Origin: Polytrichum commune
Taxonomy: Eukaryota; Streptophyta; Polytrichopsida; Polytrichales; Polytrichaceae
Assembly: GCA_950295325.1 (NCBI GenBank)
Contig: OX485806.1
Coordinates: 36,146,001 to 36,210,000 of the forward strand
DNA: 64,000 nucleotides
Reading direction: 5' to 3'
The notes under the pieces are model-generated. The model was not told the DNA's origin. It worked only from the letters and a program-made list of their open reading frames with translations, and ran no database searches. The position numbers and the translations under genes were made by a program. This document shows, piece after piece, positions 12,450 through 22,154 of this stretch (position 1 is the first letter of the stretch; every line of letters starts with the position of its first letter).

Positions 12450-12634
12450 GGTTTTGAAATCTTATAATCGGTTGATTTAGCGGTTAGGTGTGGCCCCTAA
12501 TGCCAAATGTCTAATTAGGCTAATTTTAGTCTAAATCAAGTCTGCAGTCTAAATATAGGTCTGCCGAATCTATTTACAGAACTCACACGTGCTAAATATA
12601 GATGTTCGTGAGAATTAGATTGTTTGCAATTCCT

Positions 12635-13679
12635 TCTATTTCCTAGATGTGCCGTGCAATTTCGGTTATCCTCTATAACCCCCCCGTTCATCCAAAGTTT
12701 GTTCATTCACTGTGCAACGGAAATGTTAATCAAATTCATCCAAAATTGGCCGTCCATAAGTCTTTTCATATATCTCCCAAAGGGCATTGTTTGAGCGTAC
12801 TAATCCCCACCCTAGGGTGGCCAAGTGTTCACTAAGTCTAAGCCTAGGTTACTTAATAGCTCAAAACGTCCCCTCTTAGTACCCCTAAACCCTAATTTCG
12901 TGTGTCTCTTCATCTCCTTCCCCGGAGCCGCCCATGTCACCTCGCCGGCTCCTGTCCACGTCATAAATACCCGGCTATAAAGGGTCCTCAGCCAGGTCCT
13001 CGCTTCTACCTGCTCCCGGCCTTGACGAGCTGTAGTCGCTCCCCTTGCGACACCTGTCCTGGTCCTCTTCCTGGTCCTCTCGGTGACCTCTCTCGGCTCT
13101 GTCTGCGGCCCGGTGCCGCTCTGCCTCCCGAGCTTGCTTGGTTCTGTTGCCGGGACTGTTCACCGTTCCCGTTCGAGTATGTTCTCTCTCTCATTCCTCC
13201 ATGTCCTCGAATTCTTGTTCCTCCATTTTGGGTACACAGTCAATTACTAAGTGGTTTTTCATCCAACTTTTTCAATCATCCATGACAATATTTCATTGCA
13301 GAGTTGTTAAGATGCTAGACATACCAAACTTTTTTTCAACAACTGCCATGGATCTCATTCAAACGTCAACCATCCACAACAATTTTTGTAAACCTTTTCA
13401 CAAAAGGTGTCATTAGAAAAGTTGCCATAGTGACATAAAATACCACTGTTTCCCCTCCCCGGAGAGAGGGAGAATTATTGTATACAAGTGTACATCTCAT
13501 TCATCTAACATAATAACTTGGAACTAGTATGCAGTCTAAAGGTTATTTTGTTTTGATTCATTCGACACTGGAATTAGCTTCAAAGACCCTAAATATGTCT
13601 CATCAAAGTCATCTGAAATAAAATGACAACAAACACAAATTACAAATTACAAATTATATTAACAAATACAAATTATATA
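12635..13679. other. Unassigned, with a GC-rich block
   Basis: 12900-13200 is markedly richer in G+C than its surroundings and has open frames on both strands (127 codons plus, 62 codons minus). A low-complexity proline/cysteine/arginine composition argues against a real protein. A CATAAATAC box lies near 12962. A degraded MITE end similar to 2119-2335 lies at 13475-13520. Confidence 0.4.
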
Positions 13680-14340
13680 TATTTTTGGATTCTAGATAAT
13701 TCATCATAATTCTGGAAGATGTAATGAATTTTTTTTAAAAGGACAATTACCAACCACATAGTCATAACTAACCGTTTGTCGTAGTTATGAGTTTGTAATG
13801 TCTCATCAATTAATTCACATGAAGATTTCATAATTCTACAAATGTATATTTATTTTTTAAGGATAAAATATTTAATTCCATCAAATATATTCTATAAAAT
13901 CAATTCAAAGTACCATAAAATGGGACTAAAATATTAACACAAAATTATCGTTCAAAATTTCAATTTAATTAATTAAATGTGCATTAAAATGATATATTCA
14001 AGTGTGTTTTATTTATTAATTAAAAATATATCAAAATTGTATATAAAAAAATCAATTATAAACTTAGATATATTTCACCAAAATAACACCAAAATCCACC
14101 ATAGAAATTTACTCTATATACACCAAAACTTCACAAAAAATATATTTATATATTCATAGTTGGATAAAATGATTTTTCCATTAACATCATCCAATATTAG
14201 AAAATAACTGGTAGAGCTCTTGTTCCAAACTACTTACTACCATCCTAAACGTGCCTAAACTAGAGTCTTCAATATCCCACACTTTCATAATTATGAATCA
14301 TGACAACTTACTTCTCAAACTTAAGGTGATTTCTTAATGA
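13680..14340 (+). repeat. Dispersed ~660-bp repeat, copy 1
   Basis: Aligns in the same orientation with 54785-55435. Shared landmarks are GGATTCTAGATAAT, GACAATTACCAACCACATAG, GTTATGAGTTTGTAATGTCT and the ACTTACTACCATCCTAAAC block. It is very AT-rich and non-coding. The origin could be a decayed non-autonomous transposon; no ends were identified. Confidence 0.7.
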
Positions 14341-14751
14341 TATCAAGTTTGAGAAGTGAGTTGCTACTTCTCAAACTTAAGGTCATTGCTTAATGATTCA
14401 ATATTTTTTTAGATTCTTTAAAACTTTTCAAATCTATGGATTTGAATAAAAAAGGTTTCCAAGTTATCTAACCTGCCTAAACGGATCATGTATTAGAACA
14501 ACTTTGCAAATTTCTGTAGGTTGCAAATTTCTGTAGGTTGCAAATGAAATTATTATTTTGTGAAAATAAAAAGTAGACTCTTCATAGTTTTCTCAGGACT
14601 AAACAAATGACTTTTTGTCGTCAGATTGCATGGTCGTTCAAAGGAGTATTGAGAGTTCAGTTTTTGCAAAGGTGATGAAATGAAAGATCAATCATGGACT
14701 GCTCCCAATCTTTATGGCTTTCCAGCTTTGCAGAATATGGCACGATTATTC

Positions 14752-14914
14752 TTTTTTCTTCTTCTTTTTTTGAGACAGATGGCCAACACAATTAACGGCA
14801 AATGAATAAAACCAAGAAAGACACGGCCTCACCGAGGGGAGGCGGGCCCCTCGGACACGAGACACCGCATTTCAAAACAAACAAACAACCGACCACGTAA
14901 TTATGTCCTGAAAT
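14752..14914 (-). mobile_element. LINE-A 3'-end insertion (163 bp)
   Basis: The minus strand matches the 3' UTR of LINE A: GGTGTCTCGTGTCCGAGGGG, then TTCTTGGTTTTATTCAT, then GTCTCAAAAAAAG. It is flanked by imperfect 20-bp direct repeats (14732-14751 AGAATATGGCACGATTATTC and 14915-14934 AGAATATGGCCTGATTAATC, 3 mismatches). It is an extremely 5'-truncated LINE insertion, or a SINE sharing the LINE tail. Confidence 0.75.
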
Positions 14915-15027
14915 AGAATATGGCCTGATTAATCTGACTGTTGATAGAATCGTGTCCAGCACCGTCTCCATATACGACCTTCACTGTGTAAACCTGTGTT
15001 GCATATCCATGAGATCCAAGGCTGATA

Positions 15028-15515
15028 CAGTCCACCCTCGATAAATGTTACACTTATAAACGTTAACTCATTATATTTGTTAACAAAATTGTACTCCCCT
15101 CATATTGCTAACTACAATGTTAACTATGTTAAATGTTAACAATAATTTACTCCCATGTTTGTTAATTTGCCACTTATAAATGTTAACCTACGAAATACAT
15201 CCAATATTGTGTGATGACATCCATTACATTGGCTCACAACCTTTCAAAGTGGCAAAAGCCACCAAATTTGACTTTTGTGATCAAATTATTCATTTGGACT
15301 ATATTGATTCTTATTTTATTTTATAAAAATAAAAGATTGATTTGATACACATATTTTATATATGATAATTTTGCAAAAGTCTCCCTCCATAATTGTAATG
15401 AATTTATATTTATTAAGCATTCAAAAAGCTCCCTTCATAACTGTTACAATGTTAACTCACTATAAATGTTAAGAAAATTTTACTCTAGAGCCTAACATTT
15501 ATAGAGGGTGGACTG
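15028..15515. mobile_element. Tc1/mariner-type MITE with TA duplication
   Basis: Ends are CAGTCCACCCTCGATAAATG and the inverted CATTTATAGAGGGTGGACTG, near-perfect over about 23 bp. TA flanks both sides (15026-15027, 15516-15517). Internally, motifs such as CACTTATAAATGTTAAC are repeated. The ends resemble those of the pogo-like copy at 39529, so a pogo-family origin is likely. No coding capacity. Confidence 0.85.
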
Positions 15516-15764
15516 TATCCACTTTTATATATAGTGGTTAATGATGGCACCTTTCGTGTTTCCTATGTAAGTACACGAATGCCAATCCATGACAGAGTGA
15601 CAGTGTGAACAGGGGCGGGGGGTGGATGCTAGCTAAATTCAGGGGAGAGATTTGTCTTTTTTAGTATTTGTTATTTATAGCCCTCCTGGCCCCTGGGGAA
15701 GAATGGACAACATCTGATGGAGGATTCCTACCATATAAACTCGTCTTGGGGTCTAGATATGGCT

Positions 15765-15772
15765 TATAAATA
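15765..15772 (+). promoter_or_regulatory. TATA box upstream of 15928 ORF
   Basis: TATAAATA in the context GGCTTATAAATAGAGAG, about 160 bp before the ATG at 15928. A start site about 25-35 bp downstream would give a leader of about 130 nt. Confidence 0.5.
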
Positions 15773-15927
15773 GAGAGTATGAATTCAGGCGTCTTCCTGT
15801 TCAGTGGCACTTCCTGTTGTGTCTTCTGAGTAGGCTGGCTTCAAGGGGAGGTTCTTGAGTGGGTGAGTGACATATGAGTGATTTTCACCAGCAGCGCCGA
15901 CGTTGATCATCGATAATTGATCCAAAT

Positions 15928-16209
15928 ATGGGTGCAGCTCAGGCAGTTCAAGCTGCGGGCGATGGCGGAGTTGGAGACAATGGCAACGTGAACGCTGTCT
16001 ATGGAACAGCTCCGGCCGATCATCAACCCACTATCCAGGCAAGAGGAGCTGTACGCGTACACATTCATCAGCCGGTGCCTCCTCAGTTGGCACTGGAGTT
16101 TCTGTCTTCCATGCCAGATGAAAGCAGATCAAGTTTGGCTGAATTGGGGTCACCTGCGTACCGGTGGCCTTCCGTCGCCGAGCGACGTCCCTCCCAGGGA
16201 TCGGCCTAG
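15928..16209 (+). CDS. Unrecognised Ala-rich protein, gene-like fragment
   Basis: A 93-codon frame whose protein I do not recognise. Its N-terminal part is Ala/Gly-rich with GDNGNVNAVYG. It is followed by QARGAVRVHIHQPVPPQLA, then FLSSMPDESRSSLAELGSP and a WPSV end. The minus-strand frame at 43029-43454 encodes the same arrangement, and the preceding leader (CACCAGCAGCGCCGACGTT) is also shared, which argues that the frame is or was real. In the homologue an ATG stands 12 bases further upstream; here that position reads ATT, so the start used may be a secondary one. A TATA box lies upstream. Homology continues past the stop to a TTCTTTGCAG splice-acceptor-like site at about 16230-16240. No known domain, signal peptide or membrane segment is seen. 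It could be a degenerate gene copy. Confidence 0.45.
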   Translation: MGAAQAVQAAGDGGVGDNGNVNAVYGTAPADHQPTIQARGAVRVHIHQPVPPQLALEFLSSMPDESRSSLAELGSPAYRWPSVAERRPSQGSA

Positions 16210-17408
16210 TCGAGTATTTGAAGAAGTGTTCTTTGCAGTATTTGGAGAAGGACAAGCTTCGACAACCTTAGATCGCATTGTTTGTGGGATCGTGCAATCT
16301 TTAGAGAGTGTTTAGAGCTGCTGTTGGGCGGGTGATCTGCTTCAGGGGAATTTTTGGGCGCTTCATGGAGCGTGATCTACAGCTGCTTTGAAACTTTGGC
16401 AGCAGTCTCAATTTCGCTGCAGGTGCTTTTTGTGACATATGTATATATGTATGTATACACCTAGTAACATTCTTGTAGTTTCTGTAAATTTTACAGATTC
16501 AGCTGTGAAGGTTGAATCAGTGGGCTCATCAAAACGGAATCAAAACTATGCAGTATCTGTTGTTGATCCACATAACTCGACCTTTTGAGCTAGCCCTGCG
16601 CTGCTTCTTTCTTCCTTCTTCCCCTTCTGATCTCGATGGTTGTGGATTCAGTTTTGTGGCTTCATGCAATATCCTTTCTACATTTCAGTCAATACCGGCA
16701 AGTGAAAGAGGGTTAATCTACAGACTACTTGGGGGTAGTGTGATTACAAGGGTGTAATAATGAGATATAATAAGTAGATTATGGCGGCGACGAAGTTTCT
16801 ACCCTAGCTTGCAAGTTTGAGCATCCGAATTAGAGACTCACTAATCTGCCTCCGAAAGCACGTGCTGTGCAGATCGGAGGAAGGGGTGTTACTGTCTATG
16901 TGGGAAGGGGTGGTACTGTTTACGAATGTCCTTTGAAGAAACTGGCATTCAAGATTCTGCAAGAACCTTATATTTGATTAAGAATCTTGCAGCAGAAATT
17001 AGGCAGAGTCTATCTAAGAATACTGTCACAATATTCTTATCCCTTGAATTATAACTGTCACGTGGATCATCTTTAAAACTGAAGAGTTCTCTCTAGTAAT
17101 TGGTGTCAAAGCATATTGCAGTGTTTGACATAGACCACAATAGTCTTTGTCTTATTCCTGGCTTGATGTGCTTGCATGTTTGCAAATTGGAGTTTTATTG
17201 GAGCTTACAGCTGCTTCTCTGTACAATTAGGTTTCAATTAACTCCCAACTTTTCCTTCGAGTGTAGAGGAATCTGTGGACAGAATCATTATGCATGGACT
17301 TGATCTTGGATTGCTGAATGCTTCGATCTCTCCATCGGTCTATTAGTACTAATAACATGCTATTGTAGTCTAACTTGCCTCCGATATTGATCCTGGTTGT
17401 TGGGTGCA
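16210..17408. other. Gene-like downstream sequence, not resolved
   Basis: Moderately GC-balanced DNA with several splice-acceptor-like TTTTACAG/TTGCAG sites (for example near 16490) and frames at 16001-16315 and 16512-16757. No protein family was recognised. It may be introns, exons or 3' UTR of the 15.9-kb gene, or pseudogene sequence. Confidence 0.35.
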
Positions 17409-17416
17409 GGGTTTTG

Positions 17417-17905
17417 CCCGGGGTGGCAACTAGTGCAAAATAATTTGTAATAGATAATCCATCCATATTATCCTTGTACATTCATACCAAAGACTGATTC
17501 TACAGAACTTAGAATGGAGTAATGTAGTGCACATTGAGACAGTCCATAATAAATAATAATATTTTAATTTGAACATGTCTATGTATTATAATACATGAAT
17601 AATTTGAAAATAATGTGGACTTTCTCTTGAATAGGGGGGCTTGTTCATAATCTGGTATCCATCATACCTAATTATAACTTATATAATCTACAAAACATTG
17701 AAGATAATCCAGATTATTTTGGCTTGTAAGCCCTAACCCTAGCTCTCTTCCCGACTTCTCTCCCGCTTCTCTTTTGAAACTCTTGAATCCATATAATTTG
17801 AAACATAATCTAAATTATATGTACGATTATGTGCACATAATATATGCCTTTGTGAAATTTTTGGATGAGCCCCCTATAATTATTTGTTTGAGTTGCCACC
17901 CCGGG
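17417..17905. mobile_element. hAT-like MITE with CCCGGGGTGGCAACT ends
   Basis: Perfect 15-bp terminal inverted repeats (CCCGGGGTGGCAACT at 17417-17431, inverted at 17891-17905) and a perfect 8-bp direct repeat GGGTTTTG at 17409-17416 and 17906-17913. The 8-bp duplication suggests hAT, though the ends do not start with CA as usual. A smaller inverted pair (GGGCTTGTTCATAATCTGG and CCAGATTATTTTGGCTTGT) at about 17637-17737 may be a nested element. Non-coding. Confidence 0.8.
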
Positions 17906-17913
17906 GGGTTTTG

Positions 17914-18430
17914 TTCTTCCTCACTGAACAAACTTCAACTAGGGGATAGATTTTAAGTTGTCATCACAGACAGTTATGGCTAGTGGATTATGTTACCTGG
18001 TTAGCAATCACAAATAAGAAAGATTAGGACGTCAAGTTGCAGAATCCAAGTAGAGATGCAAAAGTTATAAGAGGCCATAGTGAAGGTTAATTTGCAAAGA
18101 TTTTCAGTTTGGGGTTTGAGGGTAACAATTGCAAAGATTTTGCGTTAGGGAATGTTAGGAGTCAACTCAGTTGAATGCTGCTATTTGTTGAGATATATGA
18201 ATACCTAAAGTCCAATAAAGTTGCACACATGCTGGGTTGTTGCATCTAAAAAACATTTACTGGATCTGGCAGAGGGGCTCTTGTTTACATCACAGGGTCT
18301 GATCTCATGTCATTTGATCGTGGTTTAGTTAAAGATAATTGACAAAAAGCTGGTGTGGCCTGGAAGTTGATATTCAAGGAATGCCGTGAGGTTTCCAGTT
18401 TGGCTTATCTGTTCATGCTCGGCTTTTCTG
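17914..18430. other. Unassigned sequence
   Basis: No feature supported; the sequence resumes the flank of the 17417 insertion. Confidence 0.4.
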
Positions 18431-18589
18431 TACCATATAATCCATGCACAAGTTTAATATGAGTTTTGTGTTTCATTTCTATATTTTTGGATTAACCTCT
18501 TGGATTTGAACCGGCCTTTCAACTGAAGGGTTGAAATTTGAGAGCCCTTCAAAACGAAACTCGTATGAGGACTTCAATCTTGAACATTG
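18431..18589 (+). mobile_element. Isolated right end of hAT element H1
   Basis: Aligns with 23545-23707, the 3' end of the complete hAT element, including AAGTTTAATATGAGTTTT and the terminal CTTCAATCTTGAACATTG. No matching left end occurs nearby, so this is a deleted or broken copy. Confidence 0.75.
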
Positions 18590-19432
18590 TCTGTTTGAGT
18601 AGTGCAGTGCAAAGAGACTTAGATCCAATCTGCCCGGAACAACTTAAAGAGCCTGAGTAATGTGGCCAACACTTGTAGGTTTCAGATTCTTTAGTGGACG
18701 CATGGAAGTCTAGCGGCCGTGTCCACGGCCCTCCACATTTTATTGGACCGCCATCATGTAATTGAATAGTGGCTTGTGCTTAACTACATATGAACACCTC
18801 AGACCCATTATTATCTCGAATCTAGTGGACGAGCGGCCTACATGAAAAATCACCCTTAACCAACACTTTAAACTATTGCACGTACACATGGCTATGTGGC
18901 TATGTGGTTATTATTAAAAAAAATAGCCGGAATATATATATATATATATATAGAATACTCAAAGCCATCCCCTTCAGCTACAGCACCGAGCATCATGTCC
19001 CCATGTATCAACCTACTAGTCTAATAACTCTCGACCCCCAAGGCCAACGTACTAACCCTATCTAGTTCAAAGCTAGCCCCCTTGGCTTTGTGGGCCTCCC
19101 TCCTTGGCAGCAAATTGAACCTTGGATACTAACTCGTATTTTCAACATTTATTGCCACTAAGATAACTAAAACTTACTATCAAATACAAGTAATTTATTA
19201 TAAATGATATCTTCCATTAACGTATATGGGTCTTAAATGGTTACAATAATGCATGCCAAATGGTGAGAATGTAGTTCAACAAAAGTCTACAAACTAACCT
19301 AATATATCTTCTAGAGTTTAGGGTTTATTTTGTGATTAAGGTACAACTAGAGTTTAGGATGACATACTTTCCAATCAATTGCACATACAAGGTTGGAAAC
19401 ATACCTTGACCATCGGAGTGAGGCAATAACTT
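18590..19432. other. Unassigned, with (AT)n
   Basis: An (AT)n microsatellite lies at about 18933-18952. No coding sequence or element ends were found. Confidence 0.45.
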
Positions 19433-20056
19433 TTGCAGTGGGTTTTATCACAGTATGATGATGCTCCATTGAAAGACTTAGGGAAGGTGGTGCTCAACAT
19501 TAGACATGCTATCGTGTGCAGTTATGAAGTATGGAGTGAGTTGGATGCACAAATAGTCAATAATTGTTGGAGGATGGTGCGTATACTACTTGCAACACGG
19601 AATGATCATTTTGCCCTAGTTGATGAAAGAGAGAAGAATATAATGCAAGAAGAATCAGATGAACTTGGTGCTTTGATTTCAAAATTTCGATTGGGTGATG
19701 AAGACATGTCAATCGAGACTTACATTTAGATGGAAATGGAAGAGATTACTGAGCTAGAGTTGAGTACTAATGAGTTGGTGGATGATGCTTTGGGAATCAA
19801 TTATGCACAAGGCTTTGATCTTGATGTTGATCTACATTTAGTAGATGTGGATGATGCTCCACCTATAGTATATTTTAGTGATGCTAAACGTCATGCATCA
19901 TTGTTGTCTAATTTCTTATTAGACAACTCTTTACATTTTGGTGTTAATAAAGTTATTAGTTTTCAAAAGCTAGTAGGAAATTTAGATAAGATGACAATTG
20001 CTAACTTGGGTAGGTAACACGGTCATAGATCTTTGAACTCTTATTTCAAGAGTTCT
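19433..20056 (+). pseudogene. pogo-like transposase C-terminal remnant
   Basis: Two consecutive open frames (19433-19729, 19730-20017) in one reading frame, separated by a stop and followed by another. The first contains IRHAIVCSYEVWSELDAQIVNNCWR, matching the conserved pogo/Tigger segment with an aromatic residue, a polar turn and NCWR after the DDE domain. The last part reads HRSLNSYFKSS, a tail like those that end such proteins. A homologous stretch at 39895-40075 has a sense codon where this copy has the stop before HGHRS. The DDE catalytic region and DNA-binding domain upstream are missing. Confidence 0.65.
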
Positions 20057-20290
20057 TGAGAATATTAGTACTTGTTGGAGCTATAATTTATTATTATATA
20101 CAATATATATTGCTCAAACTCGTTGTATATATTTTAAAGCTCATATTGCTTATGTTTTTGTATTCCCTCGATAGTACGACAATTTTACGAGATTTGTCAT
20201 ATTAACGAGAAGATGACACCTCGATAATACGACATTTTTGTGTTTCCCAAACGTGTCATACTAAAGAGGGAGAACATTAGGCTCCTACAA
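20057..20290 (+). mobile_element. 3' end of the pogo-like element
   Basis: Contains CCTCGATAGTACGACAA, CCTCGATAATACGACAT and TGTCATACTAAAGAGGGAG, the subterminal motifs shared with 40150-40290. The terminus itself was not fixed. Confidence 0.5.
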
Positions 20291-20460
20291 TGGATATAGT
20301 TAAACAGCACTTTGCTACTACTTTTATGCGTTTGACTAAAAACTTTATGGTTTTAGTATACCCGGAGCATATTTCCCATATACTTGATTGTGCTTGCTCC
20401 CTTTTGAGACTTGGTAATGTCAAGGTCGGCCTTTCTCTTCTCTTTTTCTTGAGCCACCTC

Positions 20461-21170
20461 CTATCGTATGTCTTGCTTGTGTTCTAGAGCGGCTATGTAT
20501 TCATTGCTACTCATAAATATAGACTTAGAATAATCTATACAAGGTGTGTCACAGCTCCTTTGAGGACTGGACACCATTTGTGGAAGGGCCAAAAACAATG
20601 TCAACCTTAACGTTGCATTTGAATCAACCCCATCCAACACTTGTGAAATCCTAAATTCCTCATTGGTATCTGCCCTCCATTCCCCTACCCCCCATTTCCA
20701 CACCTTGCATTGTGTCCCCCTCATCATCTCTCAATGCCACCATTTATTGAGTTCCGCCTTCTTGAGATTATTTTATCTTTTCGTCAAGCACCTCCTCAAA
20801 ACACTTTGTTTGGCCAAAATCATCATCCATGGTGGTCTAATGTAAAGGCCAAATACATGTAGCAGGAAACTTTCCTAATGTTTGCTAGAGTCATGGACAA
20901 CGACACCCAATTGGCTAGGTCTCCCATCATTGCACCCTTACCCTTATTTCTAAGGGTCCAAAAATCTCGGTATTTCCTAAATGCCATCTTAAACAACTTG
21001 AAAATAATCACATCTAGGGGTTGGATGGCATGGATGTGTGGTTGGGAATTGGTTGAATTAGGGCCCTGTGTGAAATGGTAAGTCCCAACTCTAATGCTCT
21101 CAATGGCTACGATTGTATGAATTGACCTCAAGTGAAATGCAAGGAAATATTTTTTTCTAAAAAATTCCAA
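20461..21170 (-). pseudogene. Second pogo-like transposase remnant
   Basis: The 115-codon frame at 21170-20823 contains HIHAIQPLDVIIFKLFKMAF and then KYRDFWTLRNKGKGAMMGDLANWVSLSMTLANIRK. This matches the QPLD(V/L)-x-F-K segment and following helix of pogo/Tigger DDE domains. A downstream frame (20727-20461) ends with DYSKSIFMSSNEYIAALE, a plausible C-terminal tail. This family differs from the one at 19433. The N-terminus, first catalytic residues and element ends are not seen, and the two frames are not continuous. Confidence 0.65.
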
Positions 21171-21189
21171 GAAGTAAAAAAAAAAACAT

Positions 21190-22146
21190 CATGATGGTTG
21201 CAAACCAACTAATTCTCTAGTGTGGCAGAGTGCAATAGACGCCATGAGATAGAGGCTAATGTCAACTTAGTGGTCCGATTTAAAGAAAGACTTGAGGCTC
21301 CCTAAGACTACATTCTCAAATAATGATGGAAACTTATTTCTACAAGGGACGTTCCAATACAAAATGTGCCTCATTTTCAACTGCATTATAAGAGCAAAAG
21401 TGGCATAGTCTAGCACACCCTAAACTCCGCAATATCAACCTCCATAACATCTCCCACCCTCTAATATCCCAAAACCCTAGTGAACGGGTGTTCGTAGTTC
21501 AAATTTCACTCCTTATTGTCATACTTCTCTCTTGTATATCATGAAACTTGTCATTAAAGCAAACCACCAAAGAAGTCAACCCGCACCCTCACATTGCACC
21601 ATGTGTCAATATGTGGAGTGTCTTCTTCTTCTTCTTCTTCTTGAATGTTGGTGCATGCATCTGCCACATTGCCCGGGATGGCCAAGTGGAGTGGACCACA
21701 CTAGCGTAGATAACGGGAGAACGAATTCAAAATTTCCTCACATCTCCTTTGTGTCATTCCATAATGTCACATGATTACACCAATTCCATAGTATCAGATG
21801 CATCCATGTTAACACTACAAAACTCCGTAATATCACGTGCACTTTGGTTGCCACAGGTGTGATACTACGGACTTTAGAGTGTATCTCTAGAGATAGGAAT
21901 AGTTGACCATCGACCAATTCCATAGCTAATTTATTATTTGAGGTGCGGTAAGCAACAATGATCTTGGGTTGTGGTGGTGTCAATGATTGCTTCAAGTACA
22001 GTTCACATTTGTAGTTGAGAAAATCCTTGGGGTGGAGATAATCTAGTTTATTCCGTGAGAGATGGAAAGAGTTCCACTCTTTAGCAAGAAAGGCATGCTT
22101 TATATCATCGTATACTATTTTAGAGAGTAGTTGGGTTGTCAAGTGA
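21190..22146 (-). pseudogene. LINE-B C-terminal remnant split by a MITE
   Basis: Minus strand: 22142-21895 encodes VYDDIKHAFLAKEWNSFHLS, RNKLDYLHPKDF and LAMELVDGQLFLSLEI. 21440-21190 continues with the LDYATFALI and FENVVLGSLKSFF blocks found at 52560-52760. A TIR element at 21414-21890 separates the two parts. The hAT element H1 begins directly to the right (22155), so two DNA transposons invaded this LINE remnant or its edge. Stops and frameshifts are present in the downstream part. Confidence 0.7.
21414..21890. mobile_element. MITE, family M2 (ACACTCTAAACTCCG ends)
   Basis: Left end ACACCCTAAACTCCG near 21416 and inverted right end ACACTCTAAAGTCCG near 21886. The right 150 bp aligns with parts of 26298-26535 and 42640-42775 (TGACATTATGGAA, AACATGGATGCAT, the GTGATATTA motifs). 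The target duplication is not clear. It also contains a (CTT)n run at about 21625. Confidence 0.6.
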
Positions 22147-22154
22147 CTTGGGAC

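Larger units (their letters stand above)
10716..12628 (-). mobile_element. Solo LTR, ~1.9 kb, minus orientation
   Basis: On the plus strand the segment runs from TGTAAAAG to TTTGCA and is flanked by ATTCCT on both sides (10710-10715 and 12629-12634), a direct repeat compatible with LTR retrotransposon integration. TG...CA ends are the LTR hallmark. Read on the minus strand, a TATATAA box lies about 180 bp inside the start, followed by a long purine-rich stretch. No gag or pol sequence and no second LTR lie alongside, so it is best read as a solo LTR left by recombination. The family is not identifiable from the LTR alone. The orientation rests on the TATA box and base skew. Confidence 0.65.

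Noticed and set aside
12902-13285. 127-codon Pro/Cys/Leu-rich frame as a gene
   Set aside because: Open on both strands in the same GC-rich block, low complexity, no domain.
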